This document shows, piece after piece, positions 8,902-17,895 of a stretch of 64,000 nt of DNA. The stretch is from Myxococcota bacterium (GTDB lineage: Bacteria > Myxococcota_A > Polyangia > Polyangiales > Houyiibacteriaceae): contig JAHDCI010000003.1 of NCBI GenBank assembly GCA_020629955.1, positions 1 through 64,000 of the forward strand. Direction: 5' to 3'. The notes beneath the pieces are model-generated. The model made no database searches. It was not told the origin of the DNA and worked only from the letters and a program-made list of their open reading frames with translations. How positions within the stretch are numbered: the first letter of the stretch is position 1; each line of letters opens with the position of its first letter. The position numbers and the translations under genes are program-made.

Positions 8902-8920
8902 GGCGCACATCGCGTGCGCC
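8902..8920. promoter_or_regulatory. GC-rich hairpin after the kinase gene
   Basis: Perfect 7-bp arms GGCGCAC/GTGCGCC surround a 5-base loop 10 bp after the kinase stop. No T-run follows, so it may be a transcript 3' stabiliser or a weak terminator. Confidence 0.35.
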
Positions 8921-8950
8921 GCTGCATATGCGCGCCGGTCGCACGTTCCT

Positions 8951-8967
8951 AATGATTTGTAATCATT
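8951..8967. promoter_or_regulatory. 17-bp palindrome upstream of the SRPBCC gene
   Basis: AATGATT-TGT-AATCATT has perfect 7-bp arms in an otherwise plain intergenic region, 119 bp before the start at 9087. The size and symmetry suit a dimeric repressor operator; it vaguely recalls metal-regulator boxes, but the regulator is not identifiable. Confidence 0.45.
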
Positions 8968-9086
8968 GGGTAAAATGGCCTGTCGAAAAAATGTGAAAAA
9001 AAGATCGGGAAAATGTCGATCGGGGAATCCTCGAGTCGTCATGGAGGTGAGCGCGGAAATGTTTCGCGCCGGAAAAGGAACCTCCC

Positions 9087-9602
9087 ATGATCAAAATCGC
9101 TCTCATCGTTAGCTCTGCTCTCCTCCTCCTCACACTCCTTGCTGCCTTCGTATTGCCCGCGCGTCGCACCGTCCGGCGCGAGCGGATTGTTTCCGCCTCA
9201 CCTGCGGCAATTAGCGAACTGCTTCGCTCTCCTCGCGCGTTTCAGCGCATCAACCCCTACAAGGACACCGACCCGACGCTCTCGATCGAGTTCTTTGGAC
9301 AGCCTGAAGGGGAGGGCGCTGGTTTCCGTTTCGACGGCGCCGAGGGCAGCGGAACGCAGACGATTCGTACCTGCTCCGAGAGCGAGGTCGTCGTCGATAT
9401 CGACCTCGGAGCGATGGGCCAGCCCGTGACCACCTACCAGTGGGAAGAAGTGGACGGCGGAACCGCTGTCTCTTGGACCACGGAACTTCGCTTCGGTCAC
9501 AACCCGTTGCAGCGCGTTTTTGGGATTTTCGCCGACGGGATGCTCGGTGAGGTCTACGAGCGCGGCTTGCAGAATCTCGACACGGCCCTCGCTGGCGCCT
9601 GA
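9087..9602 (+). CDS. SRPBCC (polyketide cyclase/START-like) membrane-anchored protein
   Basis: The 171-aa protein has an N-terminal transmembrane helix (residues about 3-24, 'IALIVSSALLLLTLLAAFVLPA') followed by a SRPBCC-type lipid/ligand-binding fold: 'VRRERIVSASPAAISELLRSPRAFQRINPYKDTDP' at the start, the beta segment 'TTYQWEEVDGGTAVSWTTELRFG' and a C-terminal helix 'YERGLQNLDTAL'. Start ATG 9087 follows a good AAGGAACC ribosome site. It precedes the YciI-sigma pair by about 105 bp in the same direction. The ligand is unknown. Confidence 0.8.
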   Translation: MIKIALIVSSALLLLTLLAAFVLPARRTVRRERIVSASPAAISELLRSPRAFQRINPYKDTDPTLSIEFFGQPEGEGAGFRFDGAEGSGTQTIRTCSESEVVVDIDLGAMGQPVTTYQWEEVDGGTAVSWTTELRFGHNPLQRVFGIFADGMLGEVYERGLQNLDTALAGA

Positions 9603-9707
9603 ACCGCTGGGCGCGAAGAGACGCTTCGCGCTTTCTCATTCTCACAATCTCGATACACTTCCCCCACATCAAATCCGGGGCGCACGCTTGCTCCGGTTCG
9701 AAACAAC

Positions 9708-10079
9708 ATGCGTTATACCTTCCTACTTTATTCCGACCCTTCCGACTTCAAAGACGTGACCGAAGAAGAGATGCAGCAGCAGCTCGAGGTCTTCGGCCGC
9801 TATATTGCGGACCTGCAAACCGCCGGTGTGTTTGTCGATACGGATTGGCTTCAGCCGGCGATGACGGCGACCAGCGTCTCGCTGAAGACAGGCTCCAAGC
9901 AGATTCAGGATGGTCCTTTCGCCGAGACCAAAGAGACCCTGGGCGGCTACTTCGTCGTGGATGTCCCCGACCTGGACGCCGCGCTCGCCTGGGCAGCAAA
10001 ATGCCCAGCGGCACACTATGGAACGGTTGAAGTTCGTGCGTCCGCCATGCCGGAAGGCGGAAACCCTCACGCCTCGTGA
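9708..10079 (+). CDS. YciI/DGPF-domain protein
   Basis: The 123-aa single-domain protein has the signature 'DGPFAETKETLGGYFVVDVPDLDAALAWAAKCPA', the hallmark of the YCII-related (DGPF) family. Its stop overlaps the start of the sigma factor gene (GTGA). This gene pair is the known context of ECF42-group sigma factors, where the DGPF protein is thought to act with the sigma factor in place of a classical anti-sigma factor. Its biochemical activity is not established. Confidence 0.92.
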   Translation: MRYTFLLYSDPSDFKDVTEEEMQQQLEVFGRYIADLQTAGVFVDTDWLQPAMTATSVSLKTGSKQIQDGPFAETKETLGGYFVVDVPDLDAALAWAAKCPAAHYGTVEVRASAMPEGGNPHAS

Positions 10080-11302
10080 GTGACCCCCGGTCAGTCGCTG
10101 CAGAAGTTGCGCGACGTTCCTATGGACGTCTCATCGCGCTGCTTTCGGCGACGACCGGGGATATCTCTATGGCGGAGGATGCGCTCGCCGAGGCCTTCGC
10201 CAGAGCGCTTCAAAAGTGGACAACGCCACCCTCGAATCCCGAGGCGTGGCTGTTGACCGTTGCTCGAAACATCCATCGCGACCGACGCAAAAGTGCAGCC
10301 GAGCGAACGCGTACCTCGTTGGAAGACGCGCCCGAAGCGAGCGTCGGACCGAAAGAAAGGCTCCTCGAGGAGGCGCTGCTCGCAGCGAACGAAGATCGTC
10401 GCCTCAAACTGCTCTTTGTCTGCGCGCACCCCGCAATCGCCGAGAGCGTTCGAACGCCGCTGATGTTGCAAACCGTGCTTGGGCTCGACGCGGCCCTCGT
10501 CGCCAATCTCTATTGCATGCCGGCCGCGACCCTTTCGCAGCGCCTCGTCCGCGCGAAACGAAAGATTCGGGATTCGAAGATTCCATTTCGAATTCCGGAC
10601 GGCGGGGAACTCGAAGAGCGTTTGCCTTTTGTCTTGGAAGCGATCTACGGGGCCTACGCTCTGGATTGGACCCGCGCCGACTCGCTGGAGGAAGACCTTC
10701 GCGGAGAAGCGCTTTTTCTCGCGAGCCTGGTGTGCGAGACGCTTGCGGTCCCAGAAGCGCTCGGTCTCTTTTCCCTCCTTGCATTTTCCGCAGCGCGTCA
10801 ACCAGCGCGCTTCGATCTTGAGGGGGCCGTCATCGCGCTTGAAGAGCAAGAGATGGATCGGTGGCACGCGCCGCTTTTTCGAGCGGGAGAGCGTGCCCTT
10901 GCGCAGGCTTCGATGGCCCGTACGCCGGGACGATTTCAGCTCGAGGCTGCGATTCAAGCAGCCCATATGTCGCGTCGACGGACCGGAGTGACTCCGTGGA
11001 AAGAGATCGCCGCGCTTTATGATGGCCTACTCTCTTTCGCTCCGACGCGCGGTGCGTTGGTGGCTCGGGCTGCAGCGCTGCTCTCTGCCCATGGACCTGA
11101 TGCCGCCCTTCGATCGCTCGAGGGGAATCTCGCTGAGCTTCAGGATTTTCAGCCCTATTGGGCCACGTTGGCGCACGCTCGTCTCGAGATGGGAGAGATC
11201 GAAGAAGCGAAGGCTGCGTTGGGCCGAGCGATCTCGCTTTGCACCGAACACAGCCTCCGGCTTGTCCTCGAGCGGAAGCTCGAGTCACTTCGCACCCTTT
11301 GA
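10076..11302 (+). CDS. ECF42-type RNA polymerase sigma factor with C-terminal extension
   Basis: The 408-aa protein starts at a GTG overlapping the upstream stop. The N-terminal sigma2 region includes 'DALAEAFARALQKWTTPPSNPEAWLLTVARNIHRDRRK', followed by a sigma4 region around 'LNLYCMPAATLSQRLVRAKRKIRDS'. A long helical extension (residues about 190-400) with TPR-like repeats replaces any anti-sigma partner ('RLEMGEIEEAKAALGRAISLC'). Length and partner gene match ECF42 sigma factors. No anti-sigma gene is nearby. Confidence 0.92.
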   Translation: MSDPRSVAAEVARRSYGRLIALLSATTGDISMAEDALAEAFARALQKWTTPPSNPEAWLLTVARNIHRDRRKSAAERTRTSLEDAPEASVGPKERLLEEALLAANEDRRLKLLFVCAHPAIAESVRTPLMLQTVLGLDAALVANLYCMPAATLSQRLVRAKRKIRDSKIPFRIPDGGELEERLPFVLEAIYGAYALDWTRADSLEEDLRGEALFLASLVCETLAVPEALGLFSLLAFSAARQPARFDLEGAVIALEEQEMDRWHAPLFRAGERALAQASMARTPGRFQLEAAIQAAHMSRRRTGVTPWKEIAALYDGLLSFAPTRGALVARAAALLSAHGPDAALRSLEGNLAELQDFQPYWATLAHARLEMGEIEEAKAALGRAISLCTEHSLRLVLERKLESLRTL

Positions 11303-11367
11303 CAAACTGCCGCTCCTATTTTTACTTCACGTTCAGCGCGGGGGTTCATCTACGCTGCGCGTTTTGT

Positions 11368-12510
11368 TCAGGCGATCGAGAGACGGGTCTTTCGTCCCAC
11401 TCGGACGCGGTTTCCACGCCAGCTCACGTGTCGCCGGACCGGTCCCATCACCCACGCCGCGAGTACGAGGATGTCCCGAAGTGCGATGAGCGGAAGCGCC
11501 TGAAGGACCTCCCCAAGGGTCTGCATCCGTGGCTGCGAAGTGCCGCGGAGGAGCGTCCACTGAATCGCCTCGCGGAGCATCGTTACGCCTGCGCCAATGA
11601 CGAGTCCGAGGGCGAGGTTACCGCCAATGAATGGCGCCATCATTCCAAGCACGAGGGGCATCGAGAGAGGCTCGAGAAAATAGATCCCCGGGGTCAGCCG
11701 CGCGCGCATCATCGCCCATCGCTTTTGTCGCTGGTAGAAGCCGTTGAGGGTCTGACCTTCGGTGATGTTGGTAATCGGCGTCGGCGCGACCTGGACGCGA
11801 AGTCCCGCGTGTTCGAAGCGCTTTCCCAGCACGTAGTCTTCGGCCAGCGTGTTCGCGACACTGGCGAGGCCACCAACGTTCCGCAGCGTGCTGAGGCGAA
11901 ACATCATCGACTTGCCGATGACGGCCGCGTTGCGGAAGGCGACATTTGACGCCGCGATACCGGAGGCGATCTGACCCGCGAGGTGAAGGTTCTCGACCAT
12001 CGCGCCAAGCGACTGTCCGCGACCCACGATCAAGCTTGTGACCAGTCCATCTTCTTCTTCGAGAAGATGCGCCATCTCGGCGACGTAGTGGGACGGCACC
12101 TGCACGTTGCTATCGCTGATCACCGCGATGTCGTGTTTCGCGTGTCGAAGCATCGCGCGGAGGTTTCGCACCTTCGGGTTCAATCCGCTGGCCGAGGGGA
12201 GCGACGCATCGGCAATCACAAGTTCGGCATCGACCTCCGGGTAGGCATGGAGCAGCGAGCGAACGACTTCGACCGCGGGGTCGCTGATCCGCTCGACACC
12301 AAAGAGGATCTGGGTCTCAACACCGTCCTGCTGGAAGAACGTCTCCAGGTTCTCCCGGAGGGAGGGATCGGCGCCGCAGAGCGGTTTGAGGATTGTGACG
12401 GATTCCTTTGGCTCAGGCGTGAAGGTCCGCAGCCGAGCGATGCCGATCCCAACAAGACCAACGAGCGAGAAGATTGCGCAGAGGAGAACGAGAGCGAGAT
12501 AGATGAACAT
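11368..12510 (-). CDS. ceramide glucosyltransferase-like family 2 glycosyltransferase (GT21 type)
   Basis: The roughly 380-aa membrane enzyme begins at ATG 12510 with an N-terminal helix (MFIYLALVLLCAIFSLVGL). Glycosyltransferase landmarks in order: 'ESVTILKPLCGADPSLRENLETFF', 'VISDSNVQVP' (metal-binding Asp region), 'LAEDYVLGKRFEHAG' and 'FYQRQKRWAMMR', the Q/RxxRW acceptor motif of GT21 ceramide glucosyltransferases. Two or three C-terminal hydrophobic segments follow. It probably transfers a sugar from a nucleotide sugar to a sphingolipid, hopanoid or other lipid at the inner membrane. It is divergent from the DUF4388 gene. Confidence 0.85.
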   Translation of the reverse strand: MFIYLALVLLCAIFSLVGLVGIGIARLRTFTPEPKESVTILKPLCGADPSLRENLETFFQQDGVETQILFGVERISDPAVEVVRSLLHAYPEVDAELVIADASLPSASGLNPKVRNLRAMLRHAKHDIAVISDSNVQVPSHYVAEMAHLLEEEDGLVTSLIVGRGQSLGAMVENLHLAGQIASGIAASNVAFRNAAVIGKSMMFRLSTLRNVGGLASVANTLAEDYVLGKRFEHAGLRVQVAPTPITNITEGQTLNGFYQRQKRWAMMRARLTPGIYFLEPLSMPLVLGMMAPFIGGNLALGLVIGAGVTMLREAIQWTLLRGTSQPRMQTLGEVLQALPLIALRDILVLAAWVMGPVRRHVSWRGNRVRVGRKTRLSIA

Positions 12511-12715
12511 GCTCGAAGGACATAGCGAGAAGCGTTCCAGATTGAATTGATTAAAGAAAACGCCGCGCTGAACCGGTAGGTGTATCAAAAATTCACGCGC
12601 GTTCGTGAATTGCGGCAACGGGCGATGTGCGTATTGGAGCTTGATGTCGTGGTGAGATGATCGTTGTGATTTGACATTGCTGAGTCGTTCTCGCTCAATA
12701 AGCCTCGTGCGACTG

Positions 12716-13588
12716 ATGGAAGGCGAAATTCCTGCTGAGGGATTGGTGGAGAAGCTTCATGAGATCGAAGCGTTATGCGCCACCGGCAGGCTCTGCTTTC
12801 GATCTCCGAGCGGTGAGGGGGAGGTTCGCCTGACGCGCGGAGAGTTCGCAGAGGGAGATGACGAAGCCCTCGAAGAATTGCTCGAGCTTCGCGAAGGGAG
12901 CTTTTGGATCATTCAAGAGCTTCCCTCGCTCTCCGTCTCGCGTGGGGATGCGACCCGTAAGGAAGGCTCGCTCGAGGTCCATGTGCCAGCCGACCTCATG
13001 AACTATTGCGAACGCGCTGGCCTCTCTGGGGCGCTGGCCTTTTCGTTTCGAGGAGCAAGCGCGACATTGAAGTACCGCGCGGGAGAGCTGAGCGATATCG
13101 AACTTTCCGGCGTGTCCGATCTCTCCGATGTGTTCGGATGGACCGACGGTGCGTTTGTGATTCACGCGCGCGAAGAAAAGTCGAAACGAGAGAGCACTGA
13201 GCAGTTTCTGACGGTTGTTGAAGTTGCGCTACGGGAGATTGAAAGGGAACGCGAAGAGCGCCGGCCGGCGACTCGTTCGAGCCCGGAAATGCCCCCGCTC
13301 CCAACCCCTTCGGAGCTGCCGACTCTCAAGTTCAAACGTCCCAAACCGGAAGAGCGGCGAAAAGACCAAACGGTTCGCGTCATCTACATCAACGATGATA
13401 AAGAGAGCGAACCGCCCCGCGCGAAGAGCGCGAAGGAGAAGAAGATGAGCGAAGCCAAGACCGAAGTAACCAGCGAAGCGAATGACGAATCGCGTGGTCT
13501 GCCGCGCACCCTTGTCAGCGTCGCAATCACCCTCTTCGTAATGATCTTGGCGCTGGTCTTTATTGCGCAGCTTCCGCCTCTCGACTGA
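12716..13588 (+). CDS. DUF4388-like (PatA-type) protein with C-terminal membrane anchor
   Basis: A protein of about 290 aa. The N-terminal half carries two copies of a DUF4388-like pattern ('GLVEKLHEIEALCATGRLCFR...GEVRLTRGEFAEGDDEALEELLELREGSFWI' and 'GALAFSFRGASATLKYRAGELSDIEL...FGWTDGAFVI'). A charged, Pro-rich linker and one C-terminal helix (LPRTLVSVAITLFVMILALVFIA) follow, making it a tail-anchored cytosolic protein. DUF4388 proteins are common in Myxococcota next to signalling genes. Start ATG 12716 is preferred; an upstream in-frame TTG at 12671 would add 15 residues. Confidence 0.7.
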   Translation: MEGEIPAEGLVEKLHEIEALCATGRLCFRSPSGEGEVRLTRGEFAEGDDEALEELLELREGSFWIIQELPSLSVSRGDATRKEGSLEVHVPADLMNYCERAGLSGALAFSFRGASATLKYRAGELSDIELSGVSDLSDVFGWTDGAFVIHAREEKSKRESTEQFLTVVEVALREIEREREERRPATRSSPEMPPLPTPSELPTLKFKRPKPEERRKDQTVRVIYINDDKESEPPRAKSAKEKKMSEAKTEVTSEANDESRGLPRTLVSVAITLFVMILALVFIAQLPPLD

Positions 13589-13686
13589 ACGAGTCGGTCT
13601 CCGGAGCGGGGCCGGTTCTCGCATCCTTCATTGCCCGTCGATTGTCCACGCTTTTCCGCTTCTTCTCAAACTGTTACCCTTGCGTC

Positions 13687-14385
13687 ATGCGCGCTGAGAA
13701 AAAGCTCCTGGAATCGCTCTCTCAGTATGGGCTCGACCTGCTATGGCGCTTCGATCTCAAGGCGTATAACGCCTTCGCGGAGCTAAATCCCAGGCTCCAT
13801 CCACTCGAAGATTTTGGGCACGCGCACCCGAGGACCTACTTGCTCGGGAACACGCGCGCACTCTGGCAACCCTTCGCGAATGCCTACGTCGATTCTGCCG
13901 AGATTCAGAAGCACGCGGACCCTCTTGAGCACTATATCGAACTTTCGGTGAACGAAGTTTTGGAGGAGCTCGATGTACGTGGCGCGGCTTTCTTTGGACA
14001 TGAATCGGGCGATCGTCTGGTGTCTCTCACCGAAGCGGGCCGTTTGACGGGCGAGATGAGTCTTGGCCCAGCGCACCTTTGCGTACATTCGTCGCTCGGT
14101 TCTTGGTTTGGGCTTCGAGCGATCATCGTTCTCGACATTCCCTCGGATGAGTTCGCCCCCCGGGATCCAAACCTCTGCGATGGCTGCGACGCGCCCTGCG
14201 TTACGGCGCTCGAACAGGCGCGCACCGGCACGACCCCCCCGACCGCAGGAGATGTCGTCTCCAACTGGCGCGAGTGGGTCAAGGTTCGAACTGTCTGTCC
14301 GCTGGGAGAGGGCTCCGAGTACGGTCCTCAGCAACTTGAGTATCACTACACCCGTCGAAAATCGCTGATCTACCCCGAGCGGTAG
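13687..14385 (+). CDS. MMACHC-like cobalamin-processing protein
   Basis: A protein of about 232 aa with clear resemblance to human MMACHC (cyanocobalamin decyanase/alkylcobalamin dealkylase). 'DPLEHYIELSVNEVLEEL' corresponds to DPVDQCVAYHLGRVRESL, 'CVHSSLGSWFGLRAIIVLD' to CIHPRFGGWFAIRGVVLL and 'NWREWVKVRTVCP' to the HWRDW segment. An insert with three cysteines ('DPNLCDGCDAPCVTAL') is not in the animal protein and looks like a metal or Fe-S site seen in epoxyqueuosine-reductase relatives. I infer B12 cofactor handling. No cobalamin riboswitch is visible upstream. Confidence 0.75.
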   Translation: MRAEKKLLESLSQYGLDLLWRFDLKAYNAFAELNPRLHPLEDFGHAHPRTYLLGNTRALWQPFANAYVDSAEIQKHADPLEHYIELSVNEVLEELDVRGAAFFGHESGDRLVSLTEAGRLTGEMSLGPAHLCVHSSLGSWFGLRAIIVLDIPSDEFAPRDPNLCDGCDAPCVTALEQARTGTTPPTAGDVVSNWREWVKVRTVCPLGEGSEYGPQQLEYHYTRRKSLIYPER

Positions 14386-14634
14386 TCGATACACCTTGGG
14401 GACGTGCGGAACTCTACGGTAAAGGAACATCGCTTGTTGCGATCGGGGGATCGGCCGTTCTTTCGCAAACGTCGCGGAAGTTGCCGGGGAGATGGGCCGT
14501 CTTCTCGCGAAGAGAACGTTCGTTCGGCCTCTCGAGGCGCCATGGTCCTTCGCGGAGACCCCACTTGAACATGTCGCCGGGTTTCCGGAAGAACCATGTG
14601 CGGATGACGCGTCACGGGCTATGCTAGCCATCTC
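14386..14634. other. intergenic region before dnaJ
   Basis: This 249-bp stretch has no credible gene on either strand. It should hold the dnaJ promoter. I see no CIRCE element (the inverted repeat bound by HrcA) here, nor a clear sigma32-like pair. Confidence 0.4.
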
Positions 14635-15726
14635 GTGTCCAAGCGTGATTATTACGAAGTCCTCGGCGTCGAACGCGACGCGGACGATGCGACGATCAAA
14701 AAGGCGTATCGCGCCCTCGCCCGGAAGTACCACCCGGACAAAAACCCAGATGATCCAGATGCTGCGGAGGAGAAGTTCAAAGAGGCTTCCGAAGCTTTCC
14801 GGGTTCTTAGTGACGCCGAACAACGCCGAAGATACGACCGCATGGGGCACGGTGCGTTCTCCGGCGGAGGTCAGGCAGATTTTAACCCCTCGGACTTCAG
14901 CGGATTTCAAGATGTGCTCCAAGGGATTTTCGGCGATCTTTTCGCCGCCCGTCAAAAGCCACCTGGGCGCGACCTTACCTACGATCTGAACCTCAGCTTT
15001 GAGGAAGCAGCGCGGGGCGTCGAAAAGACGATCCAAATCCGAAAGCCCGGACCTTGTGGGCGGTGCGAAGGCGTCGGGGCGGAGCCGGGCACACCCGTGA
15101 ACCAATGCTCGCAGTGTAACGGTCAGGGCATGGTTCGTTTTCAGCGCGGCTTCTTCTCCTCCGCGAGGACCTGTCCTGCGTGCAACGGGCGCGGCAAACG
15201 GTTCCGTACGCCGTGCACGGAGTGTCGCGGCGAAGCGCAAGTGCTCCGCGATGAGTCGCTTAACGTGAGGGTTCCGGCCGGCGTGGATCAGGGTGCGGTT
15301 CGCACGGTGCGGGGCGGAGGAGAGATCGGGCCTGGCGGGGCGGGCGATCTTCACCTCACGATTCATATTGAGGAGCACCCGATTTTCGGACGCGAAGGCG
15401 TCGATATTCTCTGCGAGATTCCGATCAGCTTTGCCGAGGCGGTTTTGGGTGGTTCGCTCGAGATCCCCACTCTCGACGGCAACGTGCAGATGAAGTTGCC
15501 GGCGGGCACGCAATCGGGAAAGGTCTTCCGCCTGCGGGGCAAAGGCGTCAGCGCCTATGGCGGCGTGGGGAAGGGCGACCAGCTCGTGACCGTGGTCGTT
15601 GAGGTCCCCGAGAAGATCAATAAGAAGCAACGAAAGCTCATTGAAGAACTCGCCCGCGAGCTCGGTACCGAGACTCACCCACAGCGCGCGAGCTTTATCG
15701 ACAAGCTTCGCGGTCTTCTCGACTGA
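14635..15726 (+). CDS. dnaJ: chaperone protein DnaJ
   Basis: The 363-aa type I J-protein starts at a GTG (14635) giving MSKRDYYEVLGV. The J domain is at residues 1-70 with the HPD motif in 'KYHPDKNPDD', followed by a short G/F linker. The zinc region holds four CxxCxG-type motifs (CGRCEG, CSQCNG, CPACNG, CTECRG; residues about 142-202), and a C-terminal substrate-binding domain ends the protein. It stimulates DnaK ATP hydrolysis and delivers unfolded clients. Neither dnaK nor grpE is adjacent, so it is encoded alone. Confidence 0.97.
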   Translation: MSKRDYYEVLGVERDADDATIKKAYRALARKYHPDKNPDDPDAAEEKFKEASEAFRVLSDAEQRRRYDRMGHGAFSGGGQADFNPSDFSGFQDVLQGIFGDLFAARQKPPGRDLTYDLNLSFEEAARGVEKTIQIRKPGPCGRCEGVGAEPGTPVNQCSQCNGQGMVRFQRGFFSSARTCPACNGRGKRFRTPCTECRGEAQVLRDESLNVRVPAGVDQGAVRTVRGGGEIGPGGAGDLHLTIHIEEHPIFGREGVDILCEIPISFAEAVLGGSLEIPTLDGNVQMKLPAGTQSGKVFRLRGKGVSAYGGVGKGDQLVTVVVEVPEKINKKQRKLIEELARELGTETHPQRASFIDKLRGLLD

Positions 15727-15844
15727 CAGGGCTTTTCTCTTTCGTTTCGGCCTCGTCAAAAGAGGTCGAAGACGACGTGCCGTCCCACGCTATCCGGGTT
15801 AGGGTTGGCCCTCGCGAAATCCGCGAGAAAGACAAGACATCGGC

Positions 15845-16906
15845 ATGGCAGAGACGAAGAAGATCGCAACGATTGGTGGAGACGGCATCGGCCCGGAGGT
15901 GGTCGCCCAAGGTGTCCGGATTCTGGAAGCGGTCGCGGGCCGTTTTGGGCACGATCTCGACCTTGTGCACCTCGACCTCGGAGCCGATCGATTTCTTCGC
16001 GATGGGACGACGTTTCCGGAAGAAACGAAGGCGATGATCGAAAACGAGTGCGACGCGGTTCTCCTCGGCGCCCTCGGTGACCCTCGCGTACCTTCCATGG
16101 AGCACGCTCGCGATATCCTCTTTGGTCTTCGTTTTGGGCTCGACCTCTACTGCAACTTCCGCCCAGTGCATTGCATTCACGATCGACTCATGCCGCTTCG
16201 CGATCGCTCGGCGAGTGACTGTCAGATCTCCGTTTTCCGGGAGAATACGGAGGGCCTCTACGTTGGGGTTGGCGGGAACTTCAAAAAAGGCACGCCTGAC
16301 GAGATCGCCATTCAGGAGAGCATCAATACGCGCAAAGGCGTCGAGCGCGTGATTGTGGCGGCGTTCGAACACGCGAAGTCGATCGGCGCGAAGACCGTGC
16401 ACATGGCCGACAAGCACAACGCTCTCCCCCAGGGCCACGGCCTTTGGCTTCGGACTTTCCGCGAAATCGCGGAGCGCTACGATGGAATCGAAGCGAAGCA
16501 CGTCTTCGTGGACGCGCTTTGCCTTTTCCTCATCCAAGACCCCTCGCAGTTTGAGGTGATCGTCACCTGCAATCTCTTCGGCGATATCGTGACCGACCTC
16601 GGCGCTGCGCTACAGGGCGGCATGGGAATGAGCGCGAGTGGGAACGTGCACCCTGGCAAGGTGAGCATGTTCGAGCCGGTCCACGGCAGTGCGCCTCCTC
16701 TTGCAGGCAAAGACATCGCCAATCCCTTCGCGACGATTCTTAGCGCCGGAATGATGCTGACCCACCTCGGGCTTGAGGGAGAAGAGCTCCTGACGAACGC
16801 GGTGCGCGGCGCGATCGCGGACGGTGAGTGCACGACGGATGTTGGCGGTCAGCTTGGCACCGTCGCAGCAGGCGACGCGATTCTTCGACGGATCGAAGCG
16901 AGTTGA
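15845..16906 (+). CDS. isocitrate/isopropylmalate dehydrogenase family protein, LeuB-like
   Basis: The 353-aa beta-decarboxylating dehydrogenase has 'TIGGDGIGPEVV' at the N-terminus, the substrate-binding 'LRFGLDLYCNFRPV' (an RxxLDLYxNxRP pattern as in isopropylmalate dehydrogenases), 'ENTEGLYVGVGG', 'NLFGDIVTDLGAALQGGMGM' (metal-binding Asp) and 'EPVHGSAPPLAGKDIANPFATILSAGMML' (NAD-binding). It fits 3-isopropylmalate dehydrogenase or a close relative (homoisocitrate, tartrate). No leuACD genes are adjacent, so I leave out the symbol. Start ATG 15845. Its stop overlaps the next gene's TTG start. Confidence 0.85.
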   Translation: MAETKKIATIGGDGIGPEVVAQGVRILEAVAGRFGHDLDLVHLDLGADRFLRDGTTFPEETKAMIENECDAVLLGALGDPRVPSMEHARDILFGLRFGLDLYCNFRPVHCIHDRLMPLRDRSASDCQISVFRENTEGLYVGVGGNFKKGTPDEIAIQESINTRKGVERVIVAAFEHAKSIGAKTVHMADKHNALPQGHGLWLRTFREIAERYDGIEAKHVFVDALCLFLIQDPSQFEVIVTCNLFGDIVTDLGAALQGGMGMSASGNVHPGKVSMFEPVHGSAPPLAGKDIANPFATILSAGMMLTHLGLEGEELLTNAVRGAIADGECTTDVGGQLGTVAAGDAILRRIEAS

Positions 16907-17895
16907 TCCCACGCGCGACCCGGCTTGCTGCGGCTGCCTTAGCGGTCGCGGCGCTGATCGCGATCGGCGAATTGATCGCGCACGGCGTTCAAGCTTCGCG
17001 AGCGGTGGACGCGGAGGACTGGGCTGCCGTTGGCGCGCATTTGCGCGAGCGCTTTGAGCCCGGCGATACAATCCTTGTTTCGCCGGAGTGGGCCGACCCG
17101 CTACTCCGAACCGAGCTTGGAGATCTGATTCCACCTCCTCACGCCGGTCGCAGCGACCTGGCGGCGTATCGACGTGTTTTCGAAGTCAGCCTGAGAGGTC
17201 ATCGCTCTCCATGGGTGCAGGGAATGTCGGAGGCGAGCTCGGAGGATGTCGGTCGGGTACGGATCCGCCGATATGACCTCGGAGAGCCCTCTGTCCGTTA
17301 CGACTTGGTTGAGCATCTCGCGGATGCGCAGGTGACGCTAAACGGGAACCCGTGTCCGCGCGTAAATCGTCCCAATAGTACTGGCGGCGCGTTTCGTGGT
17401 CCTGCGATTCCTCGTGAGCGCTTTCATTGTGGGCCAGAGGACTACTTCTACATTGGGCAAACGGTCCTGGAAGACCTGGACCTCACGCCGCGCTACTGCG
17501 TTTGGACCCATCCGCATCGAGACCAAAGCGTTCAGGCGGTTCGATACGAGATTCCGAACTCGGAGCGTTTTGTTTTTTATTCCGGAATGGAATACGGGTC
17601 CGCTCGGGAACTTCACGGTGGGGCGGTGACGGTCGACGTTGCGTTCTATCGCGGAGATGTCTTGCTGGAAGAAGGGTATCTCGACACCCATCGAGATGGC
17701 GACGGATGGAAACGCGTGGAGCGTGCCGTCCCAGAAGGGGCCGATGGGGTAGAGGTCCGCATTTTTGCCGTTGACCCCGGGCACCGATGGTTCTGCTGGG
17801 CCGGCTCGCTTCGGGGACCCGCTCGGGAACACGGCGAAGGACGCAGTCGAGGCGGAGTGCGCTTCTTTCAGGTGACGGAGCCCGAAAACGAATAG
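16903..17895 (+). CDS. membrane-anchored extracytoplasmic protein of unknown function
   Basis: A protein of about 330 aa, probably starting at TTG 16903 (TTGA overlap with the upstream stop), giving an N-terminal anchor 'LAAAALAVAALIAIGELIAHGV'. The rest is predicted outside the membrane. The segment 'RFEPGDTILVSPEWADPLLRTELGDL' resembles the soluble C-terminal region of dolichyl-P-mannose-type membrane glycosyltransferases, but the catalytic multi-pass part is absent. A beta-rich C-terminal portion contains two cysteines near 'RYCVWTHPH' and 'WFCWAGSLRGP'. Function unknown. It is followed by a strong terminator. Confidence 0.65.
   Translation: MIPRATRLAAAALAVAALIAIGELIAHGVQASRAVDAEDWAAVGAHLRERFEPGDTILVSPEWADPLLRTELGDLIPPPHAGRSDLAAYRRVFEVSLRGHRSPWVQGMSEASSEDVGRVRIRRYDLGEPSVRYDLVEHLADAQVTLNGNPCPRVNRPNSTGGAFRGPAIPRERFHCGPEDYFYIGQTVLEDLDLTPRYCVWTHPHRDQSVQAVRYEIPNSERFVFYSGMEYGSARELHGGAVTVDVAFYRGDVLLEEGYLDTHRDGDGWKRVERAVPEGADGVEVRIFAVDPGHRWFCWAGSLRGPAREHGEGRSRGGVRFFQVTEPENE

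Noticed and set aside
13589-13686. Cobalamin riboswitch before the MMACHC-like gene
   Set aside because: The gap is under 100 bp and lacks the B12-box sequence; too short for a cobalamin riboswitch.
13783-15759. A long minus-strand open frame of about 650 codons opposite the MMACHC-like and dnaJ genes
   Set aside because: It lies antisense to two well supported genes, has no domain resemblance and reflects GC-rich codon bias. The same applies to long antisense frames at 30083-31987 and 35164-36783.
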